A stretch of 64,000 bases of DNA from AP-15 sp963702685 (GCA_963702685.1 CAVPDQ010000009.1:62001-126000); one strand, 5' to 3'. Counted from the first letter of the stretch, positions 51,603 through 60,907 are shown. Program-made: numbers and translations. The notes: generated by a model not told the origin, from the letters alone.

Positions 51603-52655
51603 TCAGGCGCGCTGGGCAGCGGCGCCGAACGCGGCCGGGCTTGCCGGACCCGGTTTCAAGCACAGCGCCGGGCGCTCGACCAGATGCCAGGACAAAAACG
51701 CGAGCCCCATTGTCGCTGGTAGGGCAATGGCGAGCACCTGCCACCAAGAGGCGTGACCGCCAAGGCCTCGGACCACCGCCGCCTCGACCGGCCAGCCATA
51801 GATGTAGAGGCCATATGACAAGTCGCCGAGACGTGCGGCCGGGATTGCCGGCAGGCGCGGATTAAGCGCCAGCCATAGCGCGAGATAGCAGCCGAACAGC
51901 GGAAACAGCGGGATCAGCTGCCGCAGCAGCCCGCTGAGGACGAGGCCGGCAAGCGCCAGCAGCGCCACGCGGCCATCGAAAAGACGGGTTTGGCGCAGCT
52001 TGTAGAGCGCCATGCCGGCCGCGAAAAAACCGAGCAGCCAGCCCCATCCGCCGAGAAAATCGAGCGCCTGGAAGCGCAGGCAGGCTATGCCGAGCGCGAG
52101 CAGCGTCAAAATCACCGGCAGGCGCAACAGCCCGAAGAGGCCCAGCGCCAGCACCATCAGATACATCATGAACTCGAAGCGCAGCGTCCACATCGAGCCG
52201 TTGATCTCGAGGCCGACCGGGTTGTTGACAAACATGACCCCCGGCAGCTCGTGCACCCTCTGGTCGAGGAGCGTGTTGCCGACAACGTAGCGGTAGGGTG
52301 CGGCCTGGCTGAAATAGGCGCCGGGCTCCAGGGTCGTGACCAGCGGTGCGAGGACAAACGCCGAGACTATGGCGGCGACGAACAGGCCCGGAAATATCCG
52401 CAATCCGCGCTTGGCCAGAAAGCGCAGCGGATCGGGCGTCGTTTCAAAGCTCTGGGTGACCAGAAAGCCGCTGATCGCGAAGAACACAAAGACGCCGCAC
52501 AGCCCGAGGATCGCCTGGTTGCCGGTCGCACGGATCAGCCATTCGTTCTGCTGCGTGCCCTCGGCGATCAGAAACGAATGCGAGAACATGACCGAGACTG
52601 CGGCAAGGAGGCGCAGCGCATCGAAATTGTTGTGCCGCGTCATGGCGGCCGCCAT
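51603..52655 (-). CDS. Acyltransferase family 3 membrane protein
   Basis: This 350-residue protein has about ten transmembrane helices and the OafA/NodX-type signature: RHNNFDALRLLAAVSVMFSH with the catalytic histidine, and LVTQSFETTPDPLRFLAKRG with LRIFPGLF. Members transfer acetyl, succinyl or similar groups to sugars of lipopolysaccharide, exopolysaccharide or glycans in the inner membrane. No SGNH extracellular domain is attached. No glycan genes adjoin it, so its acceptor is unknown. Confidence 0.9.
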   Translation of the reverse strand: MAAAMTRHNNFDALRLLAAVSVMFSHSFLIAEGTQQNEWLIRATGNQAILGLCGVFVFFAISGFLVTQSFETTPDPLRFLAKRGLRIFPGLFVAAIVSAFVLAPLVTTLEPGAYFSQAAPYRYVVGNTLLDQRVHELPGVMFVNNPVGLEINGSMWTLRFEFMMYLMVLALGLFGLLRLPVILTLLALGIACLRFQALDFLGGWGWLLGFFAAGMALYKLRQTRLFDGRVALLALAGLVLSGLLRQLIPLFPLFGCYLALWLALNPRLPAIPAARLGDLSYGLYIYGWPVEAAVVRGLGGHASWWQVLAIALPATMGLAFLSWHLVERPALCLKPGPASPAAFGAAAQRA

Positions 52656-52760
52656 CGCCGAGCCCCGTTTGCGTCGGATCGATGTCCAAACGCCTGCGAC
52701 GGGCGCTCATTCCGGGCGAGGCGCCTTTATATCGCCCGGCGACGCCCCTGCGCGCGGCGT

Positions 52761-53900
52761 TCAGAGCGCCATCAGCCGCGCCACGCGCTCGCGGTGCCAG
52801 GCGGCGTCGCCAAAGGCGACTTCGGAGGCCTTGGCGCGCTTGAAATAAAGCTGCAAATCGTGCTCCCAGGTCATGCCGATGCCGCCATGCAGCTGGATGC
52901 CGGTGCCGGCGACCTTGCGCGCCATGTCGGAGGTTGCGGCTTTGGCCATCGCGACGGCGAGCGGCGCGTCGGCTTCGCCTTCGTCGAATGCCCAGGCAGC
53001 GTAATAGGTCAGCGATTTGGCGTTTTCGAGCGCCACCAGCATGTCGGCGGCCTGGTGCTTGACGCCCTGATAGCTGCCGATCGGCTTGCCAAAGGCGACG
53101 CGCAATTTGGCGTAATCGACGGTCATGTCGAGCACCTGCTGGGCGCCGCCGCACATCTCGGCGCAGAGCGCCACGGTGGCGCGCGCGCCGACGCGCGACA
53201 AAGGCGGCCAGCCGCCGTGCAGCTCGCCGAGCAAGGCGGAGGCGGGCAGGGCGACGTTGTCGAATTGCACCTCGCACGATTTGCGGGTCTCGTCGATCGT
53301 CGGCATCGGCGTGACGGTGACGCCGGGAGTCGTCTTCGGCACGAGAAAGAGGCTCACCCCGTCCGCCATCGTGCTGCCGTCGCGGGTGCGCGCGGCGACG
53401 ACCAGGAGGTCGGCGAGATGCGCGTCGCCGACAAAGAGCTTGGTGCCCGAGAGCGTAAAGCCGCCGGCCGTCTCGCGCGCCGGGAGGGTGACGCCGCTGG
53501 CGTCCCAGCGCAATGCGGGCTCGGTCCAGGCGAGTGCAGCCTTTTTCTCGCCGGCGGCGATCCGCGGCAGCCATTCTGCCTGCTGGGCGGGGTTGCCCGC
53601 CTCCATAATCGCCGCACCACCGAGCAGCACGCTCGAAAAGAACGGCCCGGGCATGACCCGCCGCCCCATCTCCTCCATCAGCACGACAAGATCGACGAGC
53701 CCGAGCCCGGAGCCGCCATGCTCTTCCGGATAGACGATGCCGAGCCAGCCTTGCGCGGCGAGCTGTTGCCAAAACCCGGCGGTGACGGCAGCGGGATCCG
53801 CCATCCGCGCCCGCACGAATTTCGTGTCGCACTCGGCCTCGAGAAACTTGCGCGCGGTCTCGCGCAGCAATTCCTGCTCTTCGCTAAAGCCGATATCCAT
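52761..53900 (-). CDS. Acyl-CoA dehydrogenase
   Basis: This 379-residue flavoenzyme begins MDIGFSEEQELLRETARKFL and has the FAD/substrate signatures WTEPALRWDASGVTLPAR and a C-terminal domain with FGKPIGSYQGVKHQAADMLV and QLHGGIGMTWEHDLQLYFKR. In this class the usual catalytic glutamate position near HGGIGMTWEH is not the short-chain type, so the enzyme is an atypical ACAD such as those acting on CoA esters of cyclic or branched acids. Its ATG overlaps the upstream stop (TGATG), indicating coupling to the 130-residue unknown. Confidence 0.87.
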   Translation of the reverse strand: MDIGFSEEQELLRETARKFLEAECDTKFVRARMADPAAVTAGFWQQLAAQGWLGIVYPEEHGGSGLGLVDLVVLMEEMGRRVMPGPFFSSVLLGGAAIMEAGNPAQQAEWLPRIAAGEKKAALAWTEPALRWDASGVTLPARETAGGFTLSGTKLFVGDAHLADLLVVAARTRDGSTMADGVSLFLVPKTTPGVTVTPMPTIDETRKSCEVQFDNVALPASALLGELHGGWPPLSRVGARATVALCAEMCGGAQQVLDMTVDYAKLRVAFGKPIGSYQGVKHQAADMLVALENAKSLTYYAAWAFDEGEADAPLAVAMAKAATSDMARKVAGTGIQLHGGIGMTWEHDLQLYFKRAKASEVAFGDAAWHRERVARLMAL

Positions 53901-54292
53901 CAACCGACCTGCTGTTGGGCGCCGCTATCGACGAGCAACCAGTTTTCCATCGGCGTCGTCGGCCAAGCGACGTCGCCGAATGTGTAGCCCTCAAGCCAGC
54001 TCAGCCGCCCGTTGCGGATGAAAAGCGTAAATCCCACGACGTCCTGCGGCGCTGGCAGACGCGTCGGGAAATCTTCGCTCAGTTCATCGTCAGGGTGGTC
54101 GATCCGGGTCGAGTCATGCTGAGCATCGAAGTTCAGATAGTATCCTGTCCCCGTCATCTCTCGGCTGGTACAGCGGAGCACGCGAAGACGAGAGACAACA
54201 GCTGATCTCTCGCCGAATTTCCGCGACAACAGCAGTCGGAGTATTTTCCGCTCCGACGGATGCAGTTTTTGCGTCATTTGCTGCCGCTCCAT
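53900..54292 (-). CDS. Protein of unknown function coupled to an acyl-CoA dehydrogenase
   Basis: This protein of up to 130 residues (a start five codons later, MTQKLHPSERKILRL, is also possible) is soluble and acidic in the middle. It ends with DVVGFTLFIRNGRLSWLEGY and TFGDVAWPTTPMENWLLV. I do not recognise its family, though the last segment resembles small proteins of immunity or contact-dependent systems. Its stop overlaps the start of the acyl-CoA dehydrogenase gene. Confidence 0.6.
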   Translation of the reverse strand: MERQQMTQKLHPSERKILRLLLSRKFGERSAVVSRLRVLRCTSREMTGTGYYLNFDAQHDSTRIDHPDDELSEDFPTRLPAPQDVVGFTLFIRNGRLSWLEGYTFGDVAWPTTPMENWLLVDSGAQQQVG

Positions 54293-54314
54293 CAGCGAGC
54301 TCTCCGGGGGCGGC

Positions 54315-55160
54315 TCATTTCACGACGAGCCCGGTAAAAACGATGCGCGCTGCGAGAAAGCGGCCGAGCCGGCCGAGCGCCATCAGCGTCAGGCGATCGA
54401 GCTGAGACGGCAGGTTCCAGTCGGTTATCGGCAGAATCCTGCCTTGCAGAACTCCGAAATATTGTTCGGTCCAGCGGTCGGCGAATGTCTCGCGTACGAT
54501 CGCCAGCTCGTCCTCGTCGATTTTGTGCTCGTCCTCGGTGATGTAGGCGTCGCCTTGGTAGATATAGTGCTTCATCAGCGGGTGCAGCGTGTTGGTGACA
54601 ACGCGGCTGGTTCGGATCCGCTGCAGTGCCGAATGGGTATAGAGCTCGTCGCCGATCACCCTGGCGCCCGGCTTGGCAACCCGCCGGACCTCGCGCATCG
54701 TGGCCGCGATATCGACGTGGTGCAAGATGTCGACAAAGAATACGAGGTCGAACGTGTCGTCGGGATAGTCGAGCTTTTCCGCTGCCATCGTCGCGTACTC
54801 GACCTGGATGCCGTCGTGCAAGGCGGCGCGGTGCCGGGCGATATCGATGATGTCCGGCGACAGGTCGAAGGCCGAGACGAGCGCGCCGGTGGAGGCGATC
54901 ATCACGGCGTCGTCGCCGATGCCGCAGCCCGGCACCAACGCGCGCTTGCCGGCGAGGTCGAGCCGGCGGATCAGCGTGTACGCCGACCAATAGGCATTCC
55001 ACCAGCGCCGGCGCGTGTCGCGGACCGCCCCCAGCGGCACTCGGCGGGTCATCGAATTGCGCAGCTTGGCGGCGTGGCCACGGTGGTATTCGAGCTCGCG
55101 GCGCTGGCGGTCGGTCAGCTCGTCGAGGGCGGGTGTCGTCATTGTCGGCTCCGGGTTCAT
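54315..55160 (-). CDS. SAM-dependent methyltransferase
   Basis: This 281-residue class I methyltransferase contains motif I KRALVPGCGIGDDAVMIAST, the acidic residue in VSAFDLSPDIIDIARHRAAL, and motif IV DLVFFVDILHHVDIAATMRE with VAKPGARVIGDELYTHS. Its ATG at 55160 overlaps the stop of the upstream acyl-CoA dehydrogenase gene (ATGA). A second ATG at 55142 has a better GGAG site. The open frame extends upstream in the antisense shadow of the dehydrogenase, which is not coding. The wording suggests a lipid or small-molecule methyltransferase; the substrate is unknown. Confidence 0.85.
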   Translation of the reverse strand: MNPEPTMTTPALDELTDRQRRELEYHRGHAAKLRNSMTRRVPLGAVRDTRRRWWNAYWSAYTLIRRLDLAGKRALVPGCGIGDDAVMIASTGALVSAFDLSPDIIDIARHRAALHDGIQVEYATMAAEKLDYPDDTFDLVFFVDILHHVDIAATMREVRRVAKPGARVIGDELYTHSALQRIRTSRVVTNTLHPLMKHYIYQGDAYITEDEHKIDEDELAIVRETFADRWTEQYFGVLQGRILPITDWNLPSQLDRLTLMALGRLGRFLAARIVFTGLVVK

Positions 55161-56347
55161 CCCTTGGGCAGGCCCAGCACGCGTTCGCCGATGATGTTGC
55201 GCTGGATTTCGCTGGTGCCGCCGGCGATCGTGTATTGGCGGGCGCCGAGCACGCGGTGGTGCCAGCGCGCCGCATCCGGCACCGCCTCGGTCGGTGCGTC
55301 CACGGTGGCGTAGGGGCCGAGCAGGGTCGAGGAAAAATCGGCGATGCGCTGCGCCAGCTCGGAGCCGAAGAGCTTGAGGATCGAGCCTTCGGGGCCGGGC
55401 GGCTCGCCGCGCAGGCGGCGCGTCAGCCCGCGCAGCCGCGTTACCTGAAGCGCTTTCACGTCGATCGCGAGCTGGGCCATTTGCTGGCGGATATGGCTGT
55501 CGTTCCAGGCCGGCTCCTGGCGGCTCGGAAACTGCTTGGCGATCTCCAGCAAACGGGCGATCTGGGCGGCATGGTCGCGCCCGCCCGCACCGCTGCGCTC
55601 GAACATCAGCGTTGTCGTCGTGACCTTCCACCCCTCGTTCAACGGCCCGACCAGATTTTCCTTCGGCACCGGGACGTCTTCGAAGAACACCTCGTTGAAA
55701 TGGCGGTGGCCGTTCAAGAGCACCAGCGGGCGCACGGTGATGCCCGGGGTCTTCATGTCGACCAATAGATAGCTGATGCCGTGGTGCTTCGGCGCCTCCG
55801 GATCGGTGCGCACCAGGAGAAAGCACCAATCGGCGAAATGCGCGCCCGAGGTCCATACCTTCTGGCCGTTGACGACAAAGTGGTCGCCGCGGTCCACCGC
55901 GCGGGTGCGCAGGCCGGCGAGGTCGGAGCCGGCGCCGGGCTCGGAATAGCCCTGGCACCACAATTCGTCGGCGCCGAGGATCCTTGGCAGATAGCGTTTC
56001 TTCTGCGCTTCGGTGCCCCAATGAATCAAGGTCGGTCCGAGCAGGTTCAACCCGACCTGGGCAGGCAATATCGGAGCGCGGGCGCGGAAATACTCCTCGT
56101 CGAAGATCACCTGCTGCATAAAGCCGGCGCCGCGCCCGCCATATTCGGTGGGCCAGGAAATCCCGACCCAGCCGGCGGCGTGCATCTGCTTTTGCCAAAG
56201 GATGCGCTTTTCGAGCGTCTCGCGATCCGGCGCGACGCGCTGGTCGGCCGCATCATCGACCTTGATGTCCTCCGGCAGGTTCGCGTCGAGCCAACGCCGG
56301 AATTCGGCGCGAAAGGGCGCATGCTCGGGGCTGTCCGCGAAATCCAT
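55157..56347 (-). CDS. Acyl-CoA dehydrogenase
   Basis: This 396-residue enzyme starts MDFADSPEHAPFRAEFRRWL and has the ACAD signatures WCQGYSEPGAGSDLAGLRTR, then WTSGAHFADWCFLLVRTDPE, and the C-terminal YTIAGGTSEIQRNIIGERVL with the FAD-binding region. It is of the same type as dehydrogenases in cyclohexane-, steroid- or cholesterol-side-chain routes, and forms a gene run with the methyltransferase and the smaller dehydrogenase at 52761. Two such subunits can act as a heteromer, as in actinobacterial FadE pairs; that is inference. Confidence 0.9.
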   Translation of the reverse strand: MDFADSPEHAPFRAEFRRWLDANLPEDIKVDDAADQRVAPDRETLEKRILWQKQMHAAGWVGISWPTEYGGRGAGFMQQVIFDEEYFRARAPILPAQVGLNLLGPTLIHWGTEAQKKRYLPRILGADELWCQGYSEPGAGSDLAGLRTRAVDRGDHFVVNGQKVWTSGAHFADWCFLLVRTDPEAPKHHGISYLLVDMKTPGITVRPLVLLNGHRHFNEVFFEDVPVPKENLVGPLNEGWKVTTTTLMFERSGAGGRDHAAQIARLLEIAKQFPSRQEPAWNDSHIRQQMAQLAIDVKALQVTRLRGLTRRLRGEPPGPEGSILKLFGSELAQRIADFSSTLLGPYATVDAPTEAVPDAARWHHRVLGARQYTIAGGTSEIQRNIIGERVLGLPKG

Positions 56348-56504
56348 CCCATGGTCTCCCGATCGGGAAATGCGCAAGCATAGGCGATCGCGGGCTGGTT
56401 TTGTGCACTGCTTCGTGGTTTGGCAGGATGCGGCGTTTCGCGATCGTCGGATTGCTGCTCGATCCGGCGAGGCATCGGCAACCGAGGGCGGCGAGGGGCG
56501 GCGA

Positions 56505-58058
56505 ATGCGGCGCATCGGCATCGATGTCGGCGGCACCAACACGGATGCGGTCCTGGTCGAGGATGGGCAGGTGGCGCACGCGGTCAAGACGCCGACCACC
56601 GCAGATGTGACGGGCGGGATCGTCGCGGCGCTCGGCCTCCTCGCCCGCGCCCCCGCGGCGGCGCGAACGCCGATCGATGCGGTCGTGATCGGCACCACGC
56701 ATTTCGTCAACGCCGCGGTGCAGCGGCGGGGCTTGGCTCGGGTCGCCGCGGTGCGGATCGGCTTGCCGGCCGCCGCCTCGCTGCCGCCGTTTTGCGATTG
56801 GCCGGCGGACCTCGCCGACCTCGTGCGCGGCGAGGTGCTGATGCTCGAAGGCGGGCATGATTACGACGGCCGGCCGATCATGCCGTTCGACGAGGCCGGC
56901 ATGCGCGCGGCGGCGCGGCGGATCCGTGCGAGCGGCATCCGCTCGGTCGCGATCGCCGCGATCTTCTCGCCGCTCGACCCTTCGGACGAGGCGCGCGCTC
57001 GCGCGATCTTGCTCGAGGAATGCCCCGACGCCGCGGTCACCTTGTCGCACGACCTCGGGCGGATCGGTCTGCTCGAACGCGAAAACGCCGCGCTCCTCAA
57101 CGCCGCGCTGATCGACCTGGCGCGGGTGACGGTCGCGGGCTTTACCGCGGCGATGGCGGAGAGCGGGATCAGCGCCCCGCTTTACCTGACGCAGAACGAC
57201 GGCACGGTGATGCCGGCCTCGCTCGCCGCGGCGCTGCCGGTCATGAGCTTTGCCTCGGGCGCCACCAATTCGATGCGCGGTGCGGCGTTTCTCTCAGGTC
57301 TCGCCGACGCGACGGTGATCGATATCGGCGGCACCTCGACCGATGTCGGCCAGCTGCGCCGCGGGTTTCCGCGCGAGGCGAATTCGGTCGTCGAGGTGGG
57401 CGGCGTGCGCACCCTGTTTCGGATGCCCGATTTGTTGTCGATCGGCCTCGGCGGCGGTAGCATCGTCGAGCGCGAGCCGCCGGCGGTCGGCCCGCAGAGT
57501 GTGGGCTATCGCCTGGTCGATGAGGCGCTCGTCTTTGGCGGCACGACACTGACCGCGACCGATGCGGCGGTGGCGGCCGGGATCGCCCGGATCGGCGATG
57601 CCGCGGCGGTGGCCGGTCTCTCCCCCGAGCTGGTGGCGGCGGTGCTCGCCTGCGTGCGCGAAAAGATCGAGGACGCTGTCGACCGCATCAAGACCGAGGC
57701 CGGCGACGCGCCGCTGATCGCGGTCGGCGGCGGCGCCTTTCTGGTGCCCGACCGGCTCGCCGGCGTCTCGCAAGTGATCCGGGTGCCCCATGGCGACTGC
57801 GCCAATGCGGTGGGTGCCGCGATCGCGCAAATCAGCGGCGAGACCGACCAGATCTATCGCGGCCTCGGCCGTGACGAGGCGATCCGGGCCGCCGAGGCGC
57901 AGGCAAACGAGCGCGCGGTCGCTGCCGGCGCCGACCGCGCCACCCTCACGACCGTCGATGTCGAAGACCTGCCGCTCGCCTATCTGCCCGGCAACGCGCT
58001 CCGAATCCGCGTCCGCGTCGTTGGCGAGATGCGCGCCGGAGCCGGGCCGGGCGCGTGA
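56505..58058 (+). CDS. Hydantoinase/oxoprolinase (HyuA-like) subunit
   Basis: This 517-residue protein belongs to the ASKHA-fold hydantoinase A group. It starts MRRIGIDVGGTNTDAVLVED, the phosphate-1 loop, and contains VVIGTTHFVNAAVQRRGLAR, LPVMSFASGATNSMRGAAFL, DATVIDIGGTSTDVGQLRRG and SIGLGGGSIV, the remaining nucleotide and connecting loops. The usual C-terminal acetone-carboxylase/HyuB partner is not adjacent, so it is a HyuA-only protein. Members hydrolyse ATP to open cyclic amides. The ATG at 56505 has GAGGGGCGG upstream. It diverges from the acyl-CoA dehydrogenase gene. Confidence 0.88.
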   Translation: MRRIGIDVGGTNTDAVLVEDGQVAHAVKTPTTADVTGGIVAALGLLARAPAAARTPIDAVVIGTTHFVNAAVQRRGLARVAAVRIGLPAAASLPPFCDWPADLADLVRGEVLMLEGGHDYDGRPIMPFDEAGMRAAARRIRASGIRSVAIAAIFSPLDPSDEARARAILLEECPDAAVTLSHDLGRIGLLERENAALLNAALIDLARVTVAGFTAAMAESGISAPLYLTQNDGTVMPASLAAALPVMSFASGATNSMRGAAFLSGLADATVIDIGGTSTDVGQLRRGFPREANSVVEVGGVRTLFRMPDLLSIGLGGGSIVEREPPAVGPQSVGYRLVDEALVFGGTTLTATDAAVAAGIARIGDAAAVAGLSPELVAAVLACVREKIEDAVDRIKTEAGDAPLIAVGGGAFLVPDRLAGVSQVIRVPHGDCANAVGAAIAQISGETDQIYRGLGRDEAIRAAEAQANERAVAAGADRATLTTVDVEDLPLAYLPGNALRIRVRVVGEMRAGAGPGA

Positions 58059-58083
58059 ATGTGCCGGCTGGTTTTTGCGGTCG

Positions 58084-58935
58084 TCAATCGAACGACAGCA
58101 TCAGCTTGGCGGCGGCGGCGCGGAGCTCGGGCGGCAGCGGTGCCGGGCGGCGGGCGTCGAGATCGAGCTGGACGCCGAATTGGCCGAGGCGGGCGAGCTC
58201 GGCGCCGGTGCGCGCATCGCTCATGCGGTGGATAAAGCGGACCGAGGAGCCGCCGAGATGCGCGATCCCGGTTTCGACCAGGTACGCGTCGCCCAGTCGT
58301 GGTGCGGCGGCGAGGCGCAGCGCCAGCTCGAAGGTCGAAAACCCGCGGCGGGCGGTCTTGGTGTAGTCGGCGGTAAATCCGATCGCGGCAATCGCCTGCA
58401 GCAGCGCATCGGTAAAGCGATGGACAAAGCCGGCGAGCGAGAGCTGGCCGCGCTCGTCGAGATCGGCCGGCTGCACCCGCCCGCGCGCGGTCGGGATGGC
58501 GCCGGTCAAGGTCTTGGGCTCGGGGCGCGCCTCGCCCGCCGGCGCCTCCCAGACCGCGATCTCGCGGCCGATCGCGTCGCGCCGTTCAGCCGAGAGGGAG
58601 GCCGAGGGTGTTTCCCAGATGTCCTCGACCCAGGTCACGGTTTCGCCGCTGGCCGAATCGATGACCCGATGGCCGAGCCGCAATGCCGGGTCGAGGCCGA
58701 TCGCCGCGCTCGCAATATGAAAGCTGGCGGCGGCGCGCAATTCACGGGCAAAGCGCAGGTTCAGCCGGCGCGGGAAGACGCCGGCGGCGCGGCTGTCGCC
58801 GAGGCCGAGCCGATCGGCGAGCGAGGCTGCGGCCTGGTCGATCCGGTCGAAATAATAGGCGACCGTGAAATGCTCGGTAACGTCGCATTCCCACGGCGCC
58901 ACCGTGCCGCGATAGGTCTCGGTCCATTCAGCCAT
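58084..58935 (-). CDS. Double-hotdog acyl-CoA thioesterase family protein
   Basis: This 283-residue protein has two tandem hotdog folds. The first starts YRGTVAPWECDVTEHFTVAY and the second is FSTFELALRLAAAPRLGDAY with GSSVRFIHRMSDARTGAELA. The WECDVTEHF active-site segment is typical of 4-hydroxybenzoyl-CoA-thioesterase-type and fatty acyl-ACP-type proteins. It would act on CoA or ACP esters in the cytosol. Its stop lies 26 bases from the HyuA-like gene end, tail to tail. Confidence 0.78.
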   Translation of the reverse strand: MAEWTETYRGTVAPWECDVTEHFTVAYYFDRIDQAAASLADRLGLGDSRAAGVFPRRLNLRFARELRAAASFHIASAAIGLDPALRLGHRVIDSASGETVTWVEDIWETPSASLSAERRDAIGREIAVWEAPAGEARPEPKTLTGAIPTARGRVQPADLDERGQLSLAGFVHRFTDALLQAIAAIGFTADYTKTARRGFSTFELALRLAAAPRLGDAYLVETGIAHLGGSSVRFIHRMSDARTGAELARLGQFGVQLDLDARRPAPLPPELRAAAAKLMLSFD

Positions 58936-58970
58936 TGGTTATCTCGCGCTCCGATGTCGCTGCGCGGAGG

Positions 58971-59346
58971 TCACGGCGGCTCTGCGTCCGGATGCCGGCG
59001 TTGCAATAGCGCCAGGGCCCGCCCGACATCGGCCTTCAACCCCGGCAGATGAGATTGGATGGTATCCCAAACCGTTTCGAGGTCGATCCGGTCGCAGGCA
59101 TGGCGAAACCAGCTGCCCATGTCGCGGATGTCGTGCCATGGCTGCGATGGCATCAGCAGAGAAGCCTGGTCGCCGAGTTCGATGAGCCGCCTCGCAAATC
59201 CGCTCGAGGCATCGTTCGACCGCGTCCCGAGTCCGGCCATCCTGCTCAAACGCAGCTCTCTCGAGCCCGGCTAGGTATTGCTCGATGCGCTCGATGTTAT
59301 CAATGATATCCGCGAGGCTGTCGCGCGGATCGTGCTTAGAACGCAC
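58971..59346 (-). pseudogene. hepT: HepT-like (DUF86) toxin of an MntA-HepT pair, frameshifted
   Basis: Two frames combine into a HEPN-fold HepT protein of about 125 residues. The first part starts MRSKHDPRDSLADIIDNIER and reaches VERCLERICEAAHR. One extra base near 59178-59179 (AA instead of A on the coding strand) shifts the frame. The second part resumes LGDQASLLMPSQPWHDIRDM and GSWFRHACDRIDLETVW. In active HepT proteins this region carries an R...HxY ribonuclease motif; here the tyrosine position looks like cysteine (HAC), so even mended it may be weakened. The GTG start at 59346 overlaps the upstream mntA gene by 11 bases. Confidence 0.75.
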
Positions 59347-59644
59347 GGCGTCTGTCTCTGTCGATATTCTTTTGCAATCGCTGCTTTTGGACCGGCTCGG
59401 GAATTAGATCGACCTTTCGACCCAGCAAATCCCCGAGGCGACCTTCCAGCGAAACGAGGCCGAACAGGCCGATATGCGCGTCCCTGTCGAGCTCGGCGAC
59501 GAGGTCGACATCGCTGTCGGGGCCGGCCTCGCCACGCGCGATCGAGCCGAACAGCGACAGGTGACGGATGCCGGCGCGCTCGAGCTCGGGTCGGTGCTGC
59601 TGCAATATCGATAAAATCAATTCGGCATCGATGTTTGCAAGCAT
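59336..59644 (-). CDS. mntA: MntA-type nucleotidyltransferase antitoxin
   Basis: This 102-residue minimal nucleotidyltransferase has the signature LSLFGSIARGEAGPDSDVDL with the metal-binding aspartates and LGRKVDLIPEPVQ. Family members AMPylate the partner HepT toxin at its tyrosine to silence it. The ATG at 59644 follows GGAGGAACACC, a strong ribosome site. The open frame extends much further upstream but without a better start. Confidence 0.88.
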   Translation of the reverse strand: MLANIDAELILSILQQHRPELERAGIRHLSLFGSIARGEAGPDSDVDLVAELDRDAHIGLFGLVSLEGRLGDLLGRKVDLIPEPVQKQRLQKNIDRDRRRAF

Positions 59645-59899
59645 CGGTGTTCCTCCGGCCCGGCCGCGATCGCGTAATCCGGTCGCGCCGCCGTCTCGGT
59701 CACATAGCCGTCGATCGATCCTCACGCAACAGCGCCGATTTGCCGCCGGCGGGCGGGCCACAGCCGCCTGAGCCGGGCGCTTCCATAACCGTGCGCGCCA
59801 CAGCGTCGCTCTTTGGCGGCGACCATGTCGCTCGGCGCTCGACGTGTCCGCTGAAGGCGGCGAAAATCGATCATCGGGATCGCAGAACGGAGCGCGGCG

Positions 59900-60649
59900 A
59901 TGGATATCGATCTGGCGGGGGCGCGGGCGGTGGTGGCGGGCGGCAGCCGCGGCATCGGGCGGGCGATCGCGCTCGCTTTTGCCGAGGCCGGGGCCGGTGT
60001 GTCGATCTGCGCGCGTGGCGCCGCGGCGCTCGAAACGGCCCGCGCGGATATCGCCCGTCACGGCAACCAGGCTCATGCCGCGACCTGCGACCTCGCCGAC
60101 GCCGCGGCGATCCCGCGCTATATAGAGGCCGCCGCCGCAGCGCTCGGCGGCATCGATATCCTGGTCAACAACGCCTCGGCCTTCGGCACCAGCGACGACG
60201 AGGCCGGCTGGGCCGGGAGCCTCGCGGTCGATCTGATGGCGACCGTGCGGGCGACGCGCGCGGCTTTGCCCTATCTCGAAAAATCGTCGGCCGGGGCGAT
60301 CCTCAACATCTCGTCGATCTCGGGGTTTCGCGCTTCCGCCCGCACCCCGCCCTATGGTGCCGCCAAGGCGGCGGTCCTCGAATACACCCAGACCTGCGCG
60401 GCACAGCTCGCGCGCAAGTCGATCCGCGTCAATTGCATCGCCCCCGGCTCGATCGAATTTCCCGGCGGCACCTGGGAGCGCGCCAAGAACAACAACCCGA
60501 ACCTCTATGGCGCGATCCTGCGCAGCATCCCGTTCGGCCGCCTGGGCCGTCCGGAAGAGGTGGCGCGCGTCGCTTTGTTCCTGTGCTCGCCGCTCGCCGG
60601 CTGGGTCACCGGGCAGAACATCGCGGTCGACGGCGGCCAGATGCTGTGA
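59900..60649 (+). CDS. Short-chain dehydrogenase/reductase
   Basis: This 249-residue classical SDR has the cofactor motif VVAGGSRGIGRAIALAFAEA, the NNAS region ILVNNASAFG, and the catalytic Ser-Tyr-Lys: ILNISSISGFRASA, then PPYGAAKAAVLEYTQ with the active-site Tyr and Lys. The C-terminal PFGRLGRPEEVARVALFLCS and TGQNIAVDGGQML are standard. It could reduce a keto group or act as an alcohol dehydrogenase; substrate unknown. The ATG at 59900 has GGAGCG upstream. Confidence 0.9.
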   Translation: MDIDLAGARAVVAGGSRGIGRAIALAFAEAGAGVSICARGAAALETARADIARHGNQAHAATCDLADAAAIPRYIEAAAAALGGIDILVNNASAFGTSDDEAGWAGSLAVDLMATVRATRAALPYLEKSSAGAILNISSISGFRASARTPPYGAAKAAVLEYTQTCAAQLARKSIRVNCIAPGSIEFPGGTWERAKNNNPNLYGAILRSIPFGRLGRPEEVARVALFLCSPLAGWVTGQNIAVDGGQML

Positions 60650-60907
60650 CGTGGCGCCGCATCGAGGTCGAGCCGCATTTCAGGCTGCCGATCCGGGCGC
60701 CGGTCGAAACAGATTTCCATGTCGTGATCCAGGTCACACATTTTTATTCGACCGCCGCGAGAAAATCGTGCCAGGTTCCGGTAGAAGCCGTCCGGCCGTT
60801 GTCGCGTAAGTCTGAGGGGGTGCGATGAAGGTGATCGTCTCGGCGATCGCCTGCGCTAAGCTCTCCTTCATAGCCGGCCTCGTCCGGCGCCATCGTGGGA
60901 GCGACTC

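Noticed and set aside
54315..56198. A 627-residue fusion of dehydrogenase and methyltransferase
   Set aside because: The upstream part is an out-of-frame shadow of the acyl-CoA dehydrogenase; the methyltransferase starts at 55160 with an ATGA overlap.
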